DNA of 64,000 bases from DASRHT01 sp035293765 (GCA_035293765.1 DATGMF010000029.1:1-64000), one strand, 5' to 3'; shown: positions 16,123 through 26,007, counted from the stretch's first letter. Numbers and translations: made by a program. Notes: generated by a model not told the origin, from the letters alone.

Positions 16123-17064
16123 ATGCGATCCTATCTCACGACAGCGGATGTCGCGACACGTCTTGGCGTCAGTCTTGATACGGTTCGTCGCTGGTTGCGC
16201 AGCGGTGAACTGAAAGGAACTCCTTTTGGCCGCGCAGGCTATCGTATTGAGGATGCGGACTTCCAGGCGTTTCTTCTTCAGCGCCAGCGACATCACCAGC
16301 AACTTACTAACTCCTCCCCGCAACGCTATGCTCTGCCGCAGGTGACGTTAGAGGAGTTTATGAGTCTAGTGGGCCAGGAATTGCATACGCCGCTGACAAC
16401 AACGCGTGGAGCTATCCAGCAGGCGCGGCGCGTGCTGCGGCATATGTTGGAGGCTCCTTTATCAGGGAACGCTGTTGAGTTGCTGCTAAAACTCCAGGAT
16501 TTGCTAACGCGGGCCGAGCGACAAATGAGCGTGGAGATGCGGCTGGTGGGAAATTTGCTGGATGCCTCGCGCATCGAAGCCAATAAGTTCGAGCTATCGC
16601 CGGTCTGGTGCAGCCTGGTCGAGATCGTGCGCGAGGCCGTTGCCAGCCAGCAAGAGCTGGCGACCCAGCGAAGATTTGAGCTGGAACTGCCGCGCGATGA
16701 CTTTGTCGCTGTCATTGCTGATGTGGATCGCATCAAACAGGCGTTGACCAATTATCTCACCAACGCCATGAGATTTTCGCGCGCGGATCAACCCATCACG
16801 GTTTCCCTGCAAGTAAGTCATGGGCAGGCTCGTGTCTCTGTGCAGGATAGGGGGCCGGGAATCGCGACTCTTGACCAGAGCAGGGTCTGGGAGGGCTTTC
16901 AGCAAGGCCAGAGAAGACCAGGCGAGGCGGGAGGGGGGCTAGGGTTAGGGCTCTATATCACCAGGGCCATTGTCCAGCGTCACCGCGGCCAGGTGGGAGT
17001 CGATAGTCATAGTGGCGCGGGATCAACTTTCTGGTTTACTCTCCCCCTGGCCGATGAGGGCTAG
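16123..17064 (+). CDS. Excisionase-type HTH fused to histidine kinase, degenerate H-box
   Basis: 313 residues. Residues 1-55 are a MerR/excisionase-like HTH (YLTTADVATRLGVSLDTVRRW, wing RAGYRIEDADFQAFL). A HisKA-like helical pair begins at about 74. The phosphoacceptor His of the usual H-E-L-x-T-P box is Gln85 here (VGQELHTPLT). The HATPase domain is intact: N box (LTNYLTNAMRFS, about 205-216), G1 (DRGPGI) and G2 (GGGLGLGLY). There is no membrane segment, so this is a cytosolic, probably DNA-bound, ATP-binding sensor that may not autophosphorylate at the usual place. GAGG precedes the ATG. The single-domain response regulator at 14872 is a possible partner. Confidence 0.87.
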   Translation: MRSYLTTADVATRLGVSLDTVRRWLRSGELKGTPFGRAGYRIEDADFQAFLLQRQRHHQQLTNSSPQRYALPQVTLEEFMSLVGQELHTPLTTTRGAIQQARRVLRHMLEAPLSGNAVELLLKLQDLLTRAERQMSVEMRLVGNLLDASRIEANKFELSPVWCSLVEIVREAVASQQELATQRRFELELPRDDFVAVIADVDRIKQALTNYLTNAMRFSRADQPITVSLQVSHGQARVSVQDRGPGIATLDQSRVWEGFQQGQRRPGEAGGGLGLGLYITRAIVQRHRGQVGVDSHSGAGSTFWFTLPLADEG

Positions 17065-17288
17065 GATGATAGGCAATATTTCCTCTGAATCCAGTTTCAA
17101 TCGCGCTCCATTGATTCAAACTCATTGCAACGTAAGTTGCATGATAGCCTGTTGCGTGTAACTTCTTATCGTAGAAGTATTGGGGGAAACTGTAGCGATA
17201 CAGGCTATTTATTACTAACACGGAGAAAAACTCAAGCTCTCCACTATTCCGCTACTCATGCATCATTGATGTTTGAAAGGAGCGTCCT

Positions 17289-18755
17289 ATGTCCAGATTT
17301 CGGCATTTCCGTCTCCTGATTAGCGCCGGAGCCCTGTTCGCTTTGCTGGTAGGGCTCATCGGCAGCGTTGCTCCCTTTTCTCCGACTGCCCACGCTGCCA
17401 CCAATGGCGCAGGTCCGTTTGATGGCAGCGTGACTGCGAATCCCGTTTTTCAGCCTGCCGGTGGCATGACGGATGCCGTTTTTAACTGTCAGACCAATCG
17501 TGGTCCGCAGTTTATTGTCTGCTATAGTCCTCAGCAAATCCGTCAGGCGTATCATATCGACAGGTTGTTGGATGCTGGCATCACTGGAAAAGGCAGGACG
17601 ATAGTCATTGTTGACGCTTTCCAGGACCCCTTTGTACAACAGGAACTGGCCGCCTTTGATACCGTTTTTGGCTTGCCTGCTCCAGTTTTTAATCAGATTG
17701 CGCCTGATGGGTTGACCCCATTCGACCCTACCAATCCTTCCCAGACGGGCTTCGCGGGCGAAATTGCACTTGACGTGCAATGGGCTCATGCCGTTGCGCC
17801 AGATGCTAAGATCGATCTGGTGCTGGCGAAAACCAACAATAATGTCGATCTTGTTAGCGCGATCAAGTTCGCTGTCGATCATAACCTGGGCGATGTGATT
17901 TCGCAGAGCTTCGGTGAGAACGAGAGCTGCTTCGGCAATGCGCTGCTCAAGCAGTTGCACGGCATCTACGCGCAAGCTACCCGCAAGCATATCACCATAT
18001 TTGCCTCTTCAGGTGACCAGGGAGCCGCCCAGCGAACATGCGATGGAAACTCCTGGACGCAGGCAGCTTCTGCTCCAGCCAGCGATCCTCTGGTCACGGC
18101 AGTAGGAGCGACCGAGTTATTTGCCGCTCCCGATTGCAATGCCGCTCACCCGTGTCCGGCTGTACATCCAACGCCGGGAACTTACGATCATGAAATCGCT
18201 TTGAACGAGGCTCCCGGGCTTTTCACTCCTGGCAATTTCTCGACCGGCGGTGGGTTTAGCGTCCTGTTTAAGCGCCCTGAGTTTCAAGAGGACGTTCGTG
18301 GTATCCCGGCAGGCCATCGTGGCCTTCCTGATATCTCTTACAGTGGCTCCATCAATCATGGCGTGGTTGTTGCCTGTGGAACCTGCGCGGGCGGTGCGAA
18401 TCCCGCCTTCTTCATTTTTGGCGGCACCAGCGTCGGTTCGCCCAACTGGGCCGGTTTGATTGCTCTGGGCGACCAGATGGCGGGGCATCGCCTGGGCTTC
18501 ATCAACAACACGCTCTACCAGATTGGCCGCTTTGATGCGGACGATCTGCATGATATTACCGTCGGCAATAACTCTGTGCAGGAGCCTGATTCCACCGGCA
18601 CCCTGGTATCGGTTGCAGGCTTCAATACGCAGAAAGGGTGGGATGCTGCCACCGGACTGGGCACTCCCAAAGTCAACCAGCTCATCCCGCTACTGGTTGC
18701 CTTAAAATCGGATCGTGACGACGAGGATGCCGCAGCTCGCTTTGTGATGAACTAG
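17289..18755 (+). CDS. Secreted S53 (sedolisin) serine-carboxyl peptidase, no propeptide
   Basis: 488 residues. A signal peptide ends near residue 36 (AHA). The S53 catalytic set is present: Glu158 and Asp162 (GEIALDVQW), Asp243 for the oxyanion (SSGDQGA) and Ser381 (GGTSVGSP). Family members are acid endopeptidases that usually carry a propeptide of about 150-200 residues; here the mature domain begins at about residue 65, so the propeptide is missing. The C-terminal calcium site region is ATGLGTPKVN. AAAGGAG precedes the ATG. It ends in a strong hairpin terminator shared with the convergent ppdK. Likely scavenges protein outside the cell. Confidence 0.92.
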   Translation: MSRFRHFRLLISAGALFALLVGLIGSVAPFSPTAHAATNGAGPFDGSVTANPVFQPAGGMTDAVFNCQTNRGPQFIVCYSPQQIRQAYHIDRLLDAGITGKGRTIVIVDAFQDPFVQQELAAFDTVFGLPAPVFNQIAPDGLTPFDPTNPSQTGFAGEIALDVQWAHAVAPDAKIDLVLAKTNNNVDLVSAIKFAVDHNLGDVISQSFGENESCFGNALLKQLHGIYAQATRKHITIFASSGDQGAAQRTCDGNSWTQAASAPASDPLVTAVGATELFAAPDCNAAHPCPAVHPTPGTYDHEIALNEAPGLFTPGNFSTGGGFSVLFKRPEFQEDVRGIPAGHRGLPDISYSGSINHGVVVACGTCAGGANPAFFIFGGTSVGSPNWAGLIALGDQMAGHRLGFINNTLYQIGRFDADDLHDITVGNNSVQEPDSTGTLVSVAGFNTQKGWDAATGLGTPKVNQLIPLLVALKSDRDDEDAAARFVMN

Positions 18756-18809
18756 ACGTTTCTGATCGCTATCGCCTTTCCCCCGGCGTTCGCCTTAGCA
18801 GCAAAAGCG

Positions 18810-18849
18810 CAAGAGTGACCGGTTGTCAATGGTCAACCGGTCGCTCTTG
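18810..18849. terminator. Bidirectional terminator between S53 peptidase and ppdK
   Basis: Inverted repeat with 16-bp arms (CAAGAGTGACCGGTTG and its complement, one mismatch) around an 8-base loop, located between two convergent stop codons. No long T run is present on either side, so efficiency is uncertain. Confidence 0.65.
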
Positions 18850-18865
18850 TGATAAGAGCTATTGT

Positions 18866-21646
18866 CTACTTATCTTTCTCGCCACTGGTCAAAGCAGCCT
18901 GCGCGGCGGCGATGCGGGCAACGGGCACGCGGAAGGGCGAGCAACTGACGTAATCGAGGCCGACCATGTGGCAGAACTCGACGCTATCGGGATCGCCCCC
19001 ATGTTCGCCGCAGATGCCCAGTTCGAGCTCCGAGTTGGTCTTGCGCCCCTTCTCTACCGCGATACGGACCAGTTGTCCCACGCCTTCGCGGTCTAACGTC
19101 TGGAAGGGGTTGATCGGCAGGATCTTGACCTTGTCCTTCAATCCAGGCTCGTCCAGGCCATCGATGTATTTCAGCAGGAACTTGCCCTCGGCATCGTCGC
19201 GGCTGTAGCCAAAGGTGGTCTGGGTGAGATCGTTGGTGCCGAAGCTGAAGAAGTCCGAGACGGTGGCGATCTGATCGGCGGTGAGAGCAGCTCGCGGCAG
19301 CTCGATCATGGTGCCGAATTTGTACTCTATCGGGCCACCCGCCTGACTGGCAATCTCCTGAGCCACCCCCTCAAGCTGGCGGCGTACCTCTTTAAGTTCG
19401 TTGACGTGACCGACCAGCGGGATCATAATCTTGGGTTTTGGCTTCTTGCCCGTTTTAGCTACCTCAGCAGCGGCCTCCAGAATGGCGCGGGTTTGCATCA
19501 CATTGATCTCGGGATAGAGCAACCCCAGGCGACAGCCGCGCAGGCCAAGCATAGGATTCGATTCGCGCATCGCTTCAACTGCTTCGAGCAGTTCGCGCTT
19601 CTCTTGCAGCTCCTGCTCTTGCCCGCCCAGCGTTTCGAGGCGCGTCACCTCGACGAGTAGCTCTTCATACGAGGGCAGGAACTCGTGCAGCGGCGGATCG
19701 ATCAGGCGGATCACGACCGGATATGCCTCGCCGGTTGCGGGATTGACCATTGCTTCAAAGATGCCTTTGAAGTCGCTGCGCTGGAAGGGCAGCAGTTGGT
19801 CAAGCGCGGCCTGGCGCTCCTCTTTGCTTTTCGCCAGGATCATCTTCTGTACGATGGGGAGCCGCTCCTGCTCCATAAACATGTGCTCGGTGCGGCAGAG
19901 GCCAATGCCCTCAGCTCCGAAGGTAATAGCGCGTCGGGCGTCGCGCGGATAGTCGGCGTTGGCCCAGACGCCGAGCTTGCGGAACTTATCGGCCCAGGAA
20001 AGCAGTTTCTTGAGATCGACCTCTTTATCAAAATCGGGATCGACCGTCTTGATCTGGCCCGCGAACACCTCGCCGGTTGCGCCATCAATCGAGATATCAT
20101 CGCCCTCGCGCAGCACCTTATCGGTTCCGGCAACGCGGAAGAGCCGCTCTTCTTCGTTGACCCTGATCGCTTCACAGCCGGCAACGCAGGGCAGGCCCAG
20201 GCCGCGCGCGACGACGGCGGCGTGACTGGTTGCGCCACCGCGAGCGGTCAAAATACCTTTGGCGACCAGCATGCCATGCACGTCATCGGGACTGGTCTCG
20301 GGGCGTACCAGCACGACGGGCGTGCCTGCTTTGCCCAACTCCTCCGCCCGGTCGGCATCAAATACCGCTTTGCCATAGGCCGCGCCGGGAGAGGCATTCA
20401 GTCCTTTTGCCAGCAGGCGACCGTCGCTACTGGCCCGTTTTTTCTCTTCTTCATCGAAACGGGGTAGCAATAACTGGTAGACCTGAACAGGCTCGACACG
20501 TTTAATGGCCTCCTCTGGCGTGATCACACCTTCCTCGACCATATCTACTGCAACCTTAACGGCGGCCTGGGCGGTGCGCTTGGCTGAGCGGGTTTGCAGC
20601 ATATAGAGGTGGCCCTTTTCGACGGTGAACTCCAGGTCCTGCATATCGCGGTAATGCTTCTCCAGGCGATGGGCGATATCCAGGAATTGCTGATAGACGT
20701 GCGGCAGGTCTTCTTTCAGGCGGCTGATCTTTGAGGGGGTGCGGATGCCTGCTACCACGTCTTCGCCCTGCGCGTTGAGTAAATATTCGCCGTAAAGTTC
20801 TTTCTCGCCGGTCGATGGGTTGCGGGTGAAGGCGACGCCGGTGCCGCTATCATTGCCCATATTGCCGAAGACCATGCTTTGCACATTGACGGCAGTGCCC
20901 AGATCGTGCGGGATCTTGTTGAAATTGCGGTAATCGATGGCGCGCTTGTTGTTCCAGGAGGAGAAGACGGCTTCTATAGCCTTGCTCAACTGCTGATAGA
21001 CATCGGTGGGGAAGGGCTCGCCCGACTGGCGCTCGGCCACGCGTTTGAAATCGACCACCATTTGCTTGAGATCGGCTGCCGGTATCTCGGCATCGCTGCT
21101 CACATGGGCGCGCTCTTTGTACTGGTCGAGCACCTGCTCGAATTCGCGCGGATCGGCGTCGAGCACGATCTTGCTGAACATCTGAATAAAACGGCGGTAG
21201 GCATCGTACGCAAAGCGTTCATCGTTCGTTTGCGCGACCATGCCCTGCACCGTCTCGTCGTTCATTCCCAGATTGAGGACGGTATCCATCATACCAGGCA
21301 TGGAAAACTTCGCGCCCGAGCGGACCGAGACGAGCAGAGGCTTCTCTTTATTGCCGAACTGCTTGCCGGTCTGCTGCTCTACGATCTTGAGTGCGGCCTG
21401 CACCTGGTCCCACATGCCTGAGGGAAACTGTTCGTGCGCTTCATAATAGGCGTTGCAGGCTTCGGTGGTGATGGTGAAACCGGGGGGGACTGGCAGTCCG
21501 GCGTTGGTCATTTCGGCTACGCCCGCGCCCTTCCCACCCAGCAGGTCGCGCATCCTGGCGTTGCCCTCGCTAAAAAGATAGATCCATTTCCGCGGTGATC
21601 GTTGTACTGCCTCGTCCAATCCCGCGTGTGTAACCTGTTGTGTCAT
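18866..21646 (-). CDS. ppdK: Pyruvate, phosphate dikinase
   Basis: 926 residues from the ATG at 21646 (GGAGGAAG upstream); a start at 21661 would add five residues. The enzyme interconverts pyruvate, ATP and phosphate with phosphoenolpyruvate, AMP and pyrophosphate. Domains in order: N-terminal ATP-grasp (KGAGVAEMTNAGLPVPPGFT, early residues), the swivelling phosphohistidine domain with GGATSHAAVVARG (about 460-472), and the C-terminal PEP-binding barrel with GLCRTEHMF (about 570) and GICGEHGGDP near the end. Full length, all hallmark motifs intact. It is a single-gene unit, convergent with the S53 peptidase, and supports PEP supply for gluconeogenesis or glycolysis. Confidence 0.96.
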   Translation of the reverse strand: MTQQVTHAGLDEAVQRSPRKWIYLFSEGNARMRDLLGGKGAGVAEMTNAGLPVPPGFTITTEACNAYYEAHEQFPSGMWDQVQAALKIVEQQTGKQFGNKEKPLLVSVRSGAKFSMPGMMDTVLNLGMNDETVQGMVAQTNDERFAYDAYRRFIQMFSKIVLDADPREFEQVLDQYKERAHVSSDAEIPAADLKQMVVDFKRVAERQSGEPFPTDVYQQLSKAIEAVFSSWNNKRAIDYRNFNKIPHDLGTAVNVQSMVFGNMGNDSGTGVAFTRNPSTGEKELYGEYLLNAQGEDVVAGIRTPSKISRLKEDLPHVYQQFLDIAHRLEKHYRDMQDLEFTVEKGHLYMLQTRSAKRTAQAAVKVAVDMVEEGVITPEEAIKRVEPVQVYQLLLPRFDEEEKKRASSDGRLLAKGLNASPGAAYGKAVFDADRAEELGKAGTPVVLVRPETSPDDVHGMLVAKGILTARGGATSHAAVVARGLGLPCVAGCEAIRVNEEERLFRVAGTDKVLREGDDISIDGATGEVFAGQIKTVDPDFDKEVDLKKLLSWADKFRKLGVWANADYPRDARRAITFGAEGIGLCRTEHMFMEQERLPIVQKMILAKSKEERQAALDQLLPFQRSDFKGIFEAMVNPATGEAYPVVIRLIDPPLHEFLPSYEELLVEVTRLETLGGQEQELQEKRELLEAVEAMRESNPMLGLRGCRLGLLYPEINVMQTRAILEAAAEVAKTGKKPKPKIMIPLVGHVNELKEVRRQLEGVAQEIASQAGGPIEYKFGTMIELPRAALTADQIATVSDFFSFGTNDLTQTTFGYSRDDAEGKFLLKYIDGLDEPGLKDKVKILPINPFQTLDREGVGQLVRIAVEKGRKTNSELELGICGEHGGDPDSVEFCHMVGLDYVSCSPFRVPVARIAAAQAALTSGEKDK

Positions 21647-21702
21647 TAAAACTTCCTCCAACTATATAGTGACGGGCTACTATAGGCATCTTTTCCCGTA
21701 CA

Positions 21703-22251
21703 TTACATCTGTAATACGATTTCCCTTGCCCAACGTAATACCTTGCGAGCGCTCTGAACATAGCTACTGGCCTGCTCGGCGTTGATAATGCTGTCAGCTT
21801 CTTCCGGCGGGGTATCCGCGTAGAAAGTTTCGGGATGAAATGGGGTTAAAATATCCATTTCTTCGAGGATCTGCGGCGGGGCGCCAACAATCGTCCCCAG
21901 TGTGCGTAGATCGTGGTCGTACCGGCTGCGACGACCAAAGCGGAGCAAACTGACTGACTGCGCTGCTTTTTCAACTGCCTGGTTGCAGAAATCGGCGCAG
22001 GCGAAGTGCCGTCCCAGCCCCAGCTCTACCGTCGCTGTCGCCATGTCCTGCGCTGCTTCCGCAAAGAGTCCCAGCGACCCCTGAACATCGGTGTCCGGGA
22101 AAGCTTCTGTGTCCTCGTCCGCAGCTTCCCGTGAAGGTGTGGTTGGAGATGGCTCCTGGTGCAGTGTGACACCTTGTAAAAGTAGCTGTTCTACATCTTC
22201 ATGATCGCCCTCTTCAGGCGTCTCGTGTTTGCCGTTCTGCATGGCTGACAT
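21703..22251 (-). CDS. HEPN-domain protein
   Basis: 182 residues. The first 60 are acidic and probably disordered. Residues about 62-180 match the HEPN fold: LFAEAAQDMATATVELGLGRHFACADFCNQAVEKAAQS (helices 1-2) and YDHDLRTL, ending in a YVQSARKVLRWA helix typical of the family. HEPN proteins are often RNases or toxins paired with a nucleotidyltransferase, but no such partner gene is next to it, and the RX4-6H RNase motif is not obvious at the usual place. It lies 300 bp before a restriction-modification gene on the other strand, within a defence-rich stretch. Confidence 0.75.
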   Translation of the reverse strand: MSAMQNGKHETPEEGDHEDVEQLLLQGVTLHQEPSPTTPSREAADEDTEAFPDTDVQGSLGLFAEAAQDMATATVELGLGRHFACADFCNQAVEKAAQSVSLLRFGRRSRYDHDLRTLGTIVGAPPQILEEMDILTPFHPETFYADTPPEEADSIINAEQASSYVQSARKVLRWAREIVLQM

Positions 22252-22555
22252 GGTTCTTGATCCTTAGTGTCGTGACTAGAATGGGCGCAATTGCGCTGTA
22301 TGCTCTATAGCACTCTCAGGCTATCCTGCACATAGTAAGCCTAAGTGCCTCATTGTGTCAATGTCTTTAGTGCATTTCCGCTAATCATGCGCGGATCTGA
22401 TTGATCGCGACCGAGCCCCTGCTTGTGGAACGTTCTTACTGGTGCAGTGTGACTTGCTATCTACCTCTCTATCGGTTAAACTGATAAACTATCATCCCCA
22501 CCATGCAAGTGAGATCAATATGATATTTCTCTGTGAAAGTGATTGAGAGGGAACC
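22252..22555. other. Divergent intergenic region with degenerate repeat
   Basis: About 300 bases between the HEPN gene and the ISP-type enzyme. Around 22394-22430 a stretch containing GATTGATCGCGACC and CCCCTGCTTG resembles the repeat region at 30034-30080, apparently a decayed copy. Promoters for both genes should lie here; none is clear. Confidence 0.4.
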
Positions 22556-25500
22556 ATGAGCGGAAACGCATTACAGGTGTATTTTGCTGAGGTTGAGAAG
22601 TCATACAAAACGGACAAAGCGACAGAACACACCTACCGGGGAGCTTTGAAAATCCTCCTGGAGGCGCTTGGGACCGATATTGCTGCTATTAACGAACCTA
22701 AGCGGGTGAAGTGTGGCGCACCTGATTATGCGGTAGAGAATAGTAACCTGACTATCGGCTATGTTGAGGCGAAGGACATCGGCATCTCCCTGGACAAAGT
22801 TGAGAAAGACGAACAGCTTAAAAGGTATCGCAACGCCCTTGATAACCTCATCCTGACGGACTACCTTGAATTCCGCTGGTATGTTGATGGTGAGAAACGC
22901 ATGACCGCCACACTCGCTACTTCCGGCCGGGGAAAAAGTCTTTCCTGGGACAAGAAGGGCGCGGGACAGGTCGAGGAGCTACTGAAATGCTTCTTAGAAC
23001 ATAGTGCTGAGCCTATCTGCAAGCCGCAAGAGCTAGCCAGACGCATGGCCCGACTTGCCCATATGATTCGAGATATCATCATTGATGCCTTCAAGCAGAG
23101 AGAAGCCTCGGATAATCTGAAGGATTTGTATAGGGCGTTTCAGGATGTGCTACTACCAGAATTGAATGAGCCTGATTTTGCCGATATGTTTGCGCAAACG
23201 CTGGCCTATGGCCTTTTTGCTGCCCGCTATAATCACACTGGCAAAAAACCGTTTAGCCGCAACGATGCTACAAAGGAGATACCCCGTACTAATCCGTTCT
23301 TGCGCAGGCTTTTTAGTTCAATCGCCGGGCCTGATCTCGATGACGAACCATTTGTTGGCTTTGTAGACGAGCTAGCGCAAATCCTGGCCTACACCGATAT
23401 GGATGCGGTAATGGCTGAGTTTGGCAAGAAGACACGCCAGGAAGATCCCATTGTTCACTTCTACGAAACCTTCTTGACACAATATGACACTAAATTAAAA
23501 AAACTACGCGGCGTATATTATACTCCTGAGCCCGTGGTGTCATATATTGTGCGCTCAGTAGATGCTTTGCTACGCACACACTTCGATTGTTCCGAGGGTC
23601 TGGCTGATACTAGTACGGTTACCCATTCATTTATCGATGAAGAGGGAAAAGAGCGTACCGAGCAAACCCCGCGTATCCTTATCCTCGACCCTGCAACGGG
23701 CACTGCTACCTTCCTCTATCACGTTATCGCCCATATTCGTGAAAGTTACCGCCAGATGGGCAACGCTGGGATGTGGTCAAGCTATGTACGTGAACATCTG
23801 CTTCCCCGGCTCTTTGGCTTTGAATTACTGATGGCCCCTTATGCGATGGCTCATCTCAAACTCGGTATGCAGCTCGCGGCGATAGACCTGCCTCAAGAGG
23901 AGCGAGCAAAGTGGGCCTATGATTTCAAATCAGACGAGCGTTTAGGTATCTACCTGACCAACACATTGGATGAAGCGATAAAGCGTTCACAGGTCATGTT
24001 TGGACGCTATATTTCCGATGAAGCCAACGAAGCTGCGAAGGTGAAGCAGGGCTATCCTGTGATGGTGATATTGGGTAATCCCCCTTATTCAGGACATTCT
24101 GCCAATAAGGGGCAATGGATTAATGATTTGTTGCATGGGAAGGACTCGCAGACGGGAAAATCCACAGGGAATTATTTTTCTGTGGATGGCAGACCCCTGG
24201 GCGAGCGTAATCCCAAATGGCTTAACGACGATTATGTAAAATTTATCCGTTTTGCGCAGTGGCGTATTGAACAGACTGGCTATGGTATCTTAGCATTTAT
24301 TACGAATCATGGCTATCTTGATAACTCCACCTTTCGTGGCATGCGCCAAAGCCTGATGCAAAGTTTTGATGAAATTTATGTGCTTGACCTGCATGGAAAT
24401 AGTAACAAGAAAGAACGTTCCCCAGATGGGTCAAAGGATGAGAATATCTTTGATATTCAGCAAGGCGTTGCGGTAGGCATTTTCGTCAAACGCCAAGAGG
24501 CGAATCATGCCCCGCACATAGCCATCGTTCGTCATGCTCATTTATGGGGACCTCGTTATAAGGAGGCAGAACAGAGACAACAGCCTATCAGAGGGAAATA
24601 CAATTGGCTTGCTGAGAACGATATAACAACAACGGATTGGACAAAGCTTGAGCCCAAAGCTCCTTTCTATTTATTTGTTCCACAAAGTGTTGACCTTCGT
24701 GCCGAATATGACAATGGATGGCGTATTGCAGATATTTTTCCTATGAATAGTGTAGGGATTGCAACTGCCAGGGATGATTTTACAATTAGCTTCATGGCAG
24801 AAGAAGTCTGGAAAAAGATCAATGATTTCATTTCTCTGCCAGTGGAAGAGGCAAGAAGCAAATACGAGCTTGGCGAGGATAAGCGAGACTGGCAAGCCAA
24901 TTTAGCACAGCAAGATCTACGGAGATCGGGACCTTCACGCCAGCATCTGGCCTCTGTTTTGTATCGGCCTTTTGATAGACGATACACATATTATACAGGT
25001 AAATCCAGAGGATTCCATTGTATGCCGCGTGGAGAGATAATGAAGCATATTCTGTTTGAGAAAAATGTTGCTCTTATCTCTTCCCGTTCTATTGAAATTG
25101 GACGGGGGTGGGAGCACGTTTTTTGTACACGAGATATCATTCAGCATCACTCTGTGTCTCTAAAAGAGGTAAACTACCTTTTTCCTCTTTATCTTTATAG
25201 CGGTATTGATAATAAGGGGACGCTTTTTGATGGTAAGCCCCAGGCAGGTGCCCCGGGCGGTCGCTATCCTAACTTTGCGATACCTTTCATCAAAACGGCA
25301 GAAGACAAGTTCAAAATGAGCTTCGTTCCTGAAGGCAAAGGTGATCTACATCAAACCTTCGGGCCAGAAGACATCTTCAACTACATGTACGCCATTTTTC
25401 ATTCCCCAACCTACCGCGAACGATACGCTGAATTCTTGAAGATCGACTTCCCGCGCCTGCCTCTCACCTCAAATATTGACTTGTTCCGTGAACTGTGTAA

Positions 25501-25870
25501 ACTGGGTGATAGGCTCGTAGGGCTTCACCTGATGGAGCAATTTGGCAAAATTACGACACGGTTCCCCGAAAGTGGCAACAACCTTATAGAGAAGGTGAGC
25601 TACACCTACGACCCGAAAGAGCCGGAAAAGGGCCGTGTGTGGATTAACAAAACGCAGTATATCGAAAAGGTACCGCCCGACGTATGGGAGTTCCATATAG
25701 GTGGTTATCAGGTCTGTGAGAAGTGGCTCAAGGACCGGAAGGGGCGGCAGCTAGCATTCTCTGACCTTCAGCACTACCAGCGTGTCGTGGCCGCTTTAGC
25801 AGAGACGATCACCTTGATGGAACAGATTGATGAGGTGATAGAGGAGCACGGGGGATGGCCCATCCAGTAG
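22556..25870 (+). CDS. Type ISP-like single-chain restriction-modification enzyme
   Basis: 1104 residues, GAGAGGGA before the ATG. N-terminal nuclease-like part with a PD-(D/E)xK pattern: PDY at about 54-56 and EAKD at about 70-73. A helical linker leads to an N6-adenine methyltransferase core: motif I DPATGT (about 377-382) and motif IV NPPY (about 507-510). The C-terminal 350 residues match the target-recognition region of type ISP enzymes (e.g. PFDRRYTYYT, RGEIMKHI). Classical ISP enzymes are about 1,570 residues and carry a superfamily 2 helicase between nuclease and methylase; that part is absent here, so it may act more like a type IIG enzyme. No partner subunit is adjacent. Role: defence against foreign DNA. 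Confidence 0.88.
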   Translation: MSGNALQVYFAEVEKSYKTDKATEHTYRGALKILLEALGTDIAAINEPKRVKCGAPDYAVENSNLTIGYVEAKDIGISLDKVEKDEQLKRYRNALDNLILTDYLEFRWYVDGEKRMTATLATSGRGKSLSWDKKGAGQVEELLKCFLEHSAEPICKPQELARRMARLAHMIRDIIIDAFKQREASDNLKDLYRAFQDVLLPELNEPDFADMFAQTLAYGLFAARYNHTGKKPFSRNDATKEIPRTNPFLRRLFSSIAGPDLDDEPFVGFVDELAQILAYTDMDAVMAEFGKKTRQEDPIVHFYETFLTQYDTKLKKLRGVYYTPEPVVSYIVRSVDALLRTHFDCSEGLADTSTVTHSFIDEEGKERTEQTPRILILDPATGTATFLYHVIAHIRESYRQMGNAGMWSSYVREHLLPRLFGFELLMAPYAMAHLKLGMQLAAIDLPQEERAKWAYDFKSDERLGIYLTNTLDEAIKRSQVMFGRYISDEANEAAKVKQGYPVMVILGNPPYSGHSANKGQWINDLLHGKDSQTGKSTGNYFSVDGRPLGERNPKWLNDDYVKFIRFAQWRIEQTGYGILAFITNHGYLDNSTFRGMRQSLMQSFDEIYVLDLHGNSNKKERSPDGSKDENIFDIQQGVAVGIFVKRQEANHAPHIAIVRHAHLWGPRYKEAEQRQQPIRGKYNWLAENDITTTDWTKLEPKAPFYLFVPQSVDLRAEYDNGWRIADIFPMNSVGIATARDDFTISFMAEEVWKKINDFISLPVEEARSKYELGEDKRDWQANLAQQDLRRSGPSRQHLASVLYRPFDRRYTYYTGKSRGFHCMPRGEIMKHILFEKNVALISSRSIEIGRGWEHVFCTRDIIQHHSVSLKEVNYLFPLYLYSGIDNKGTLFDGKPQAGAPGGRYPNFAIPFIKTAEDKFKMSFVPEGKGDLHQTFGPEDIFNYMYAIFHSPTYRERYAEFLKIDFPRLPLTSNIDLFRELCKLGDRLVGLHLMEQFGKITTRFPESGNNLIEKVSYTYDPKEPEKGRVWINKTQYIEKVPPDVWEFHIGGYQVCEKWLKDRKGRQLAFSDLQHYQRVVAALAETITLMEQIDEVIEEHGGWPIQ

Positions 25871-26007
25871 GGAATAAATGCCCATTTTAGTAGGGTTTAC
25901 GGCATTTTCTAACCGAGGAATAACCACCTTTAATTCAGTCCCGCAAATATGGTATACTTCCTCTTGAATAAGTTATTGAGGGCGTGAAGAAGAAGGAGAG
26001 GGGTCGT

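Noticed and set aside
19685..20467. 260-codon plus-strand frame opposite ppdK
   Set aside because: Antisense shadow of a highly conserved gene; no start signal.
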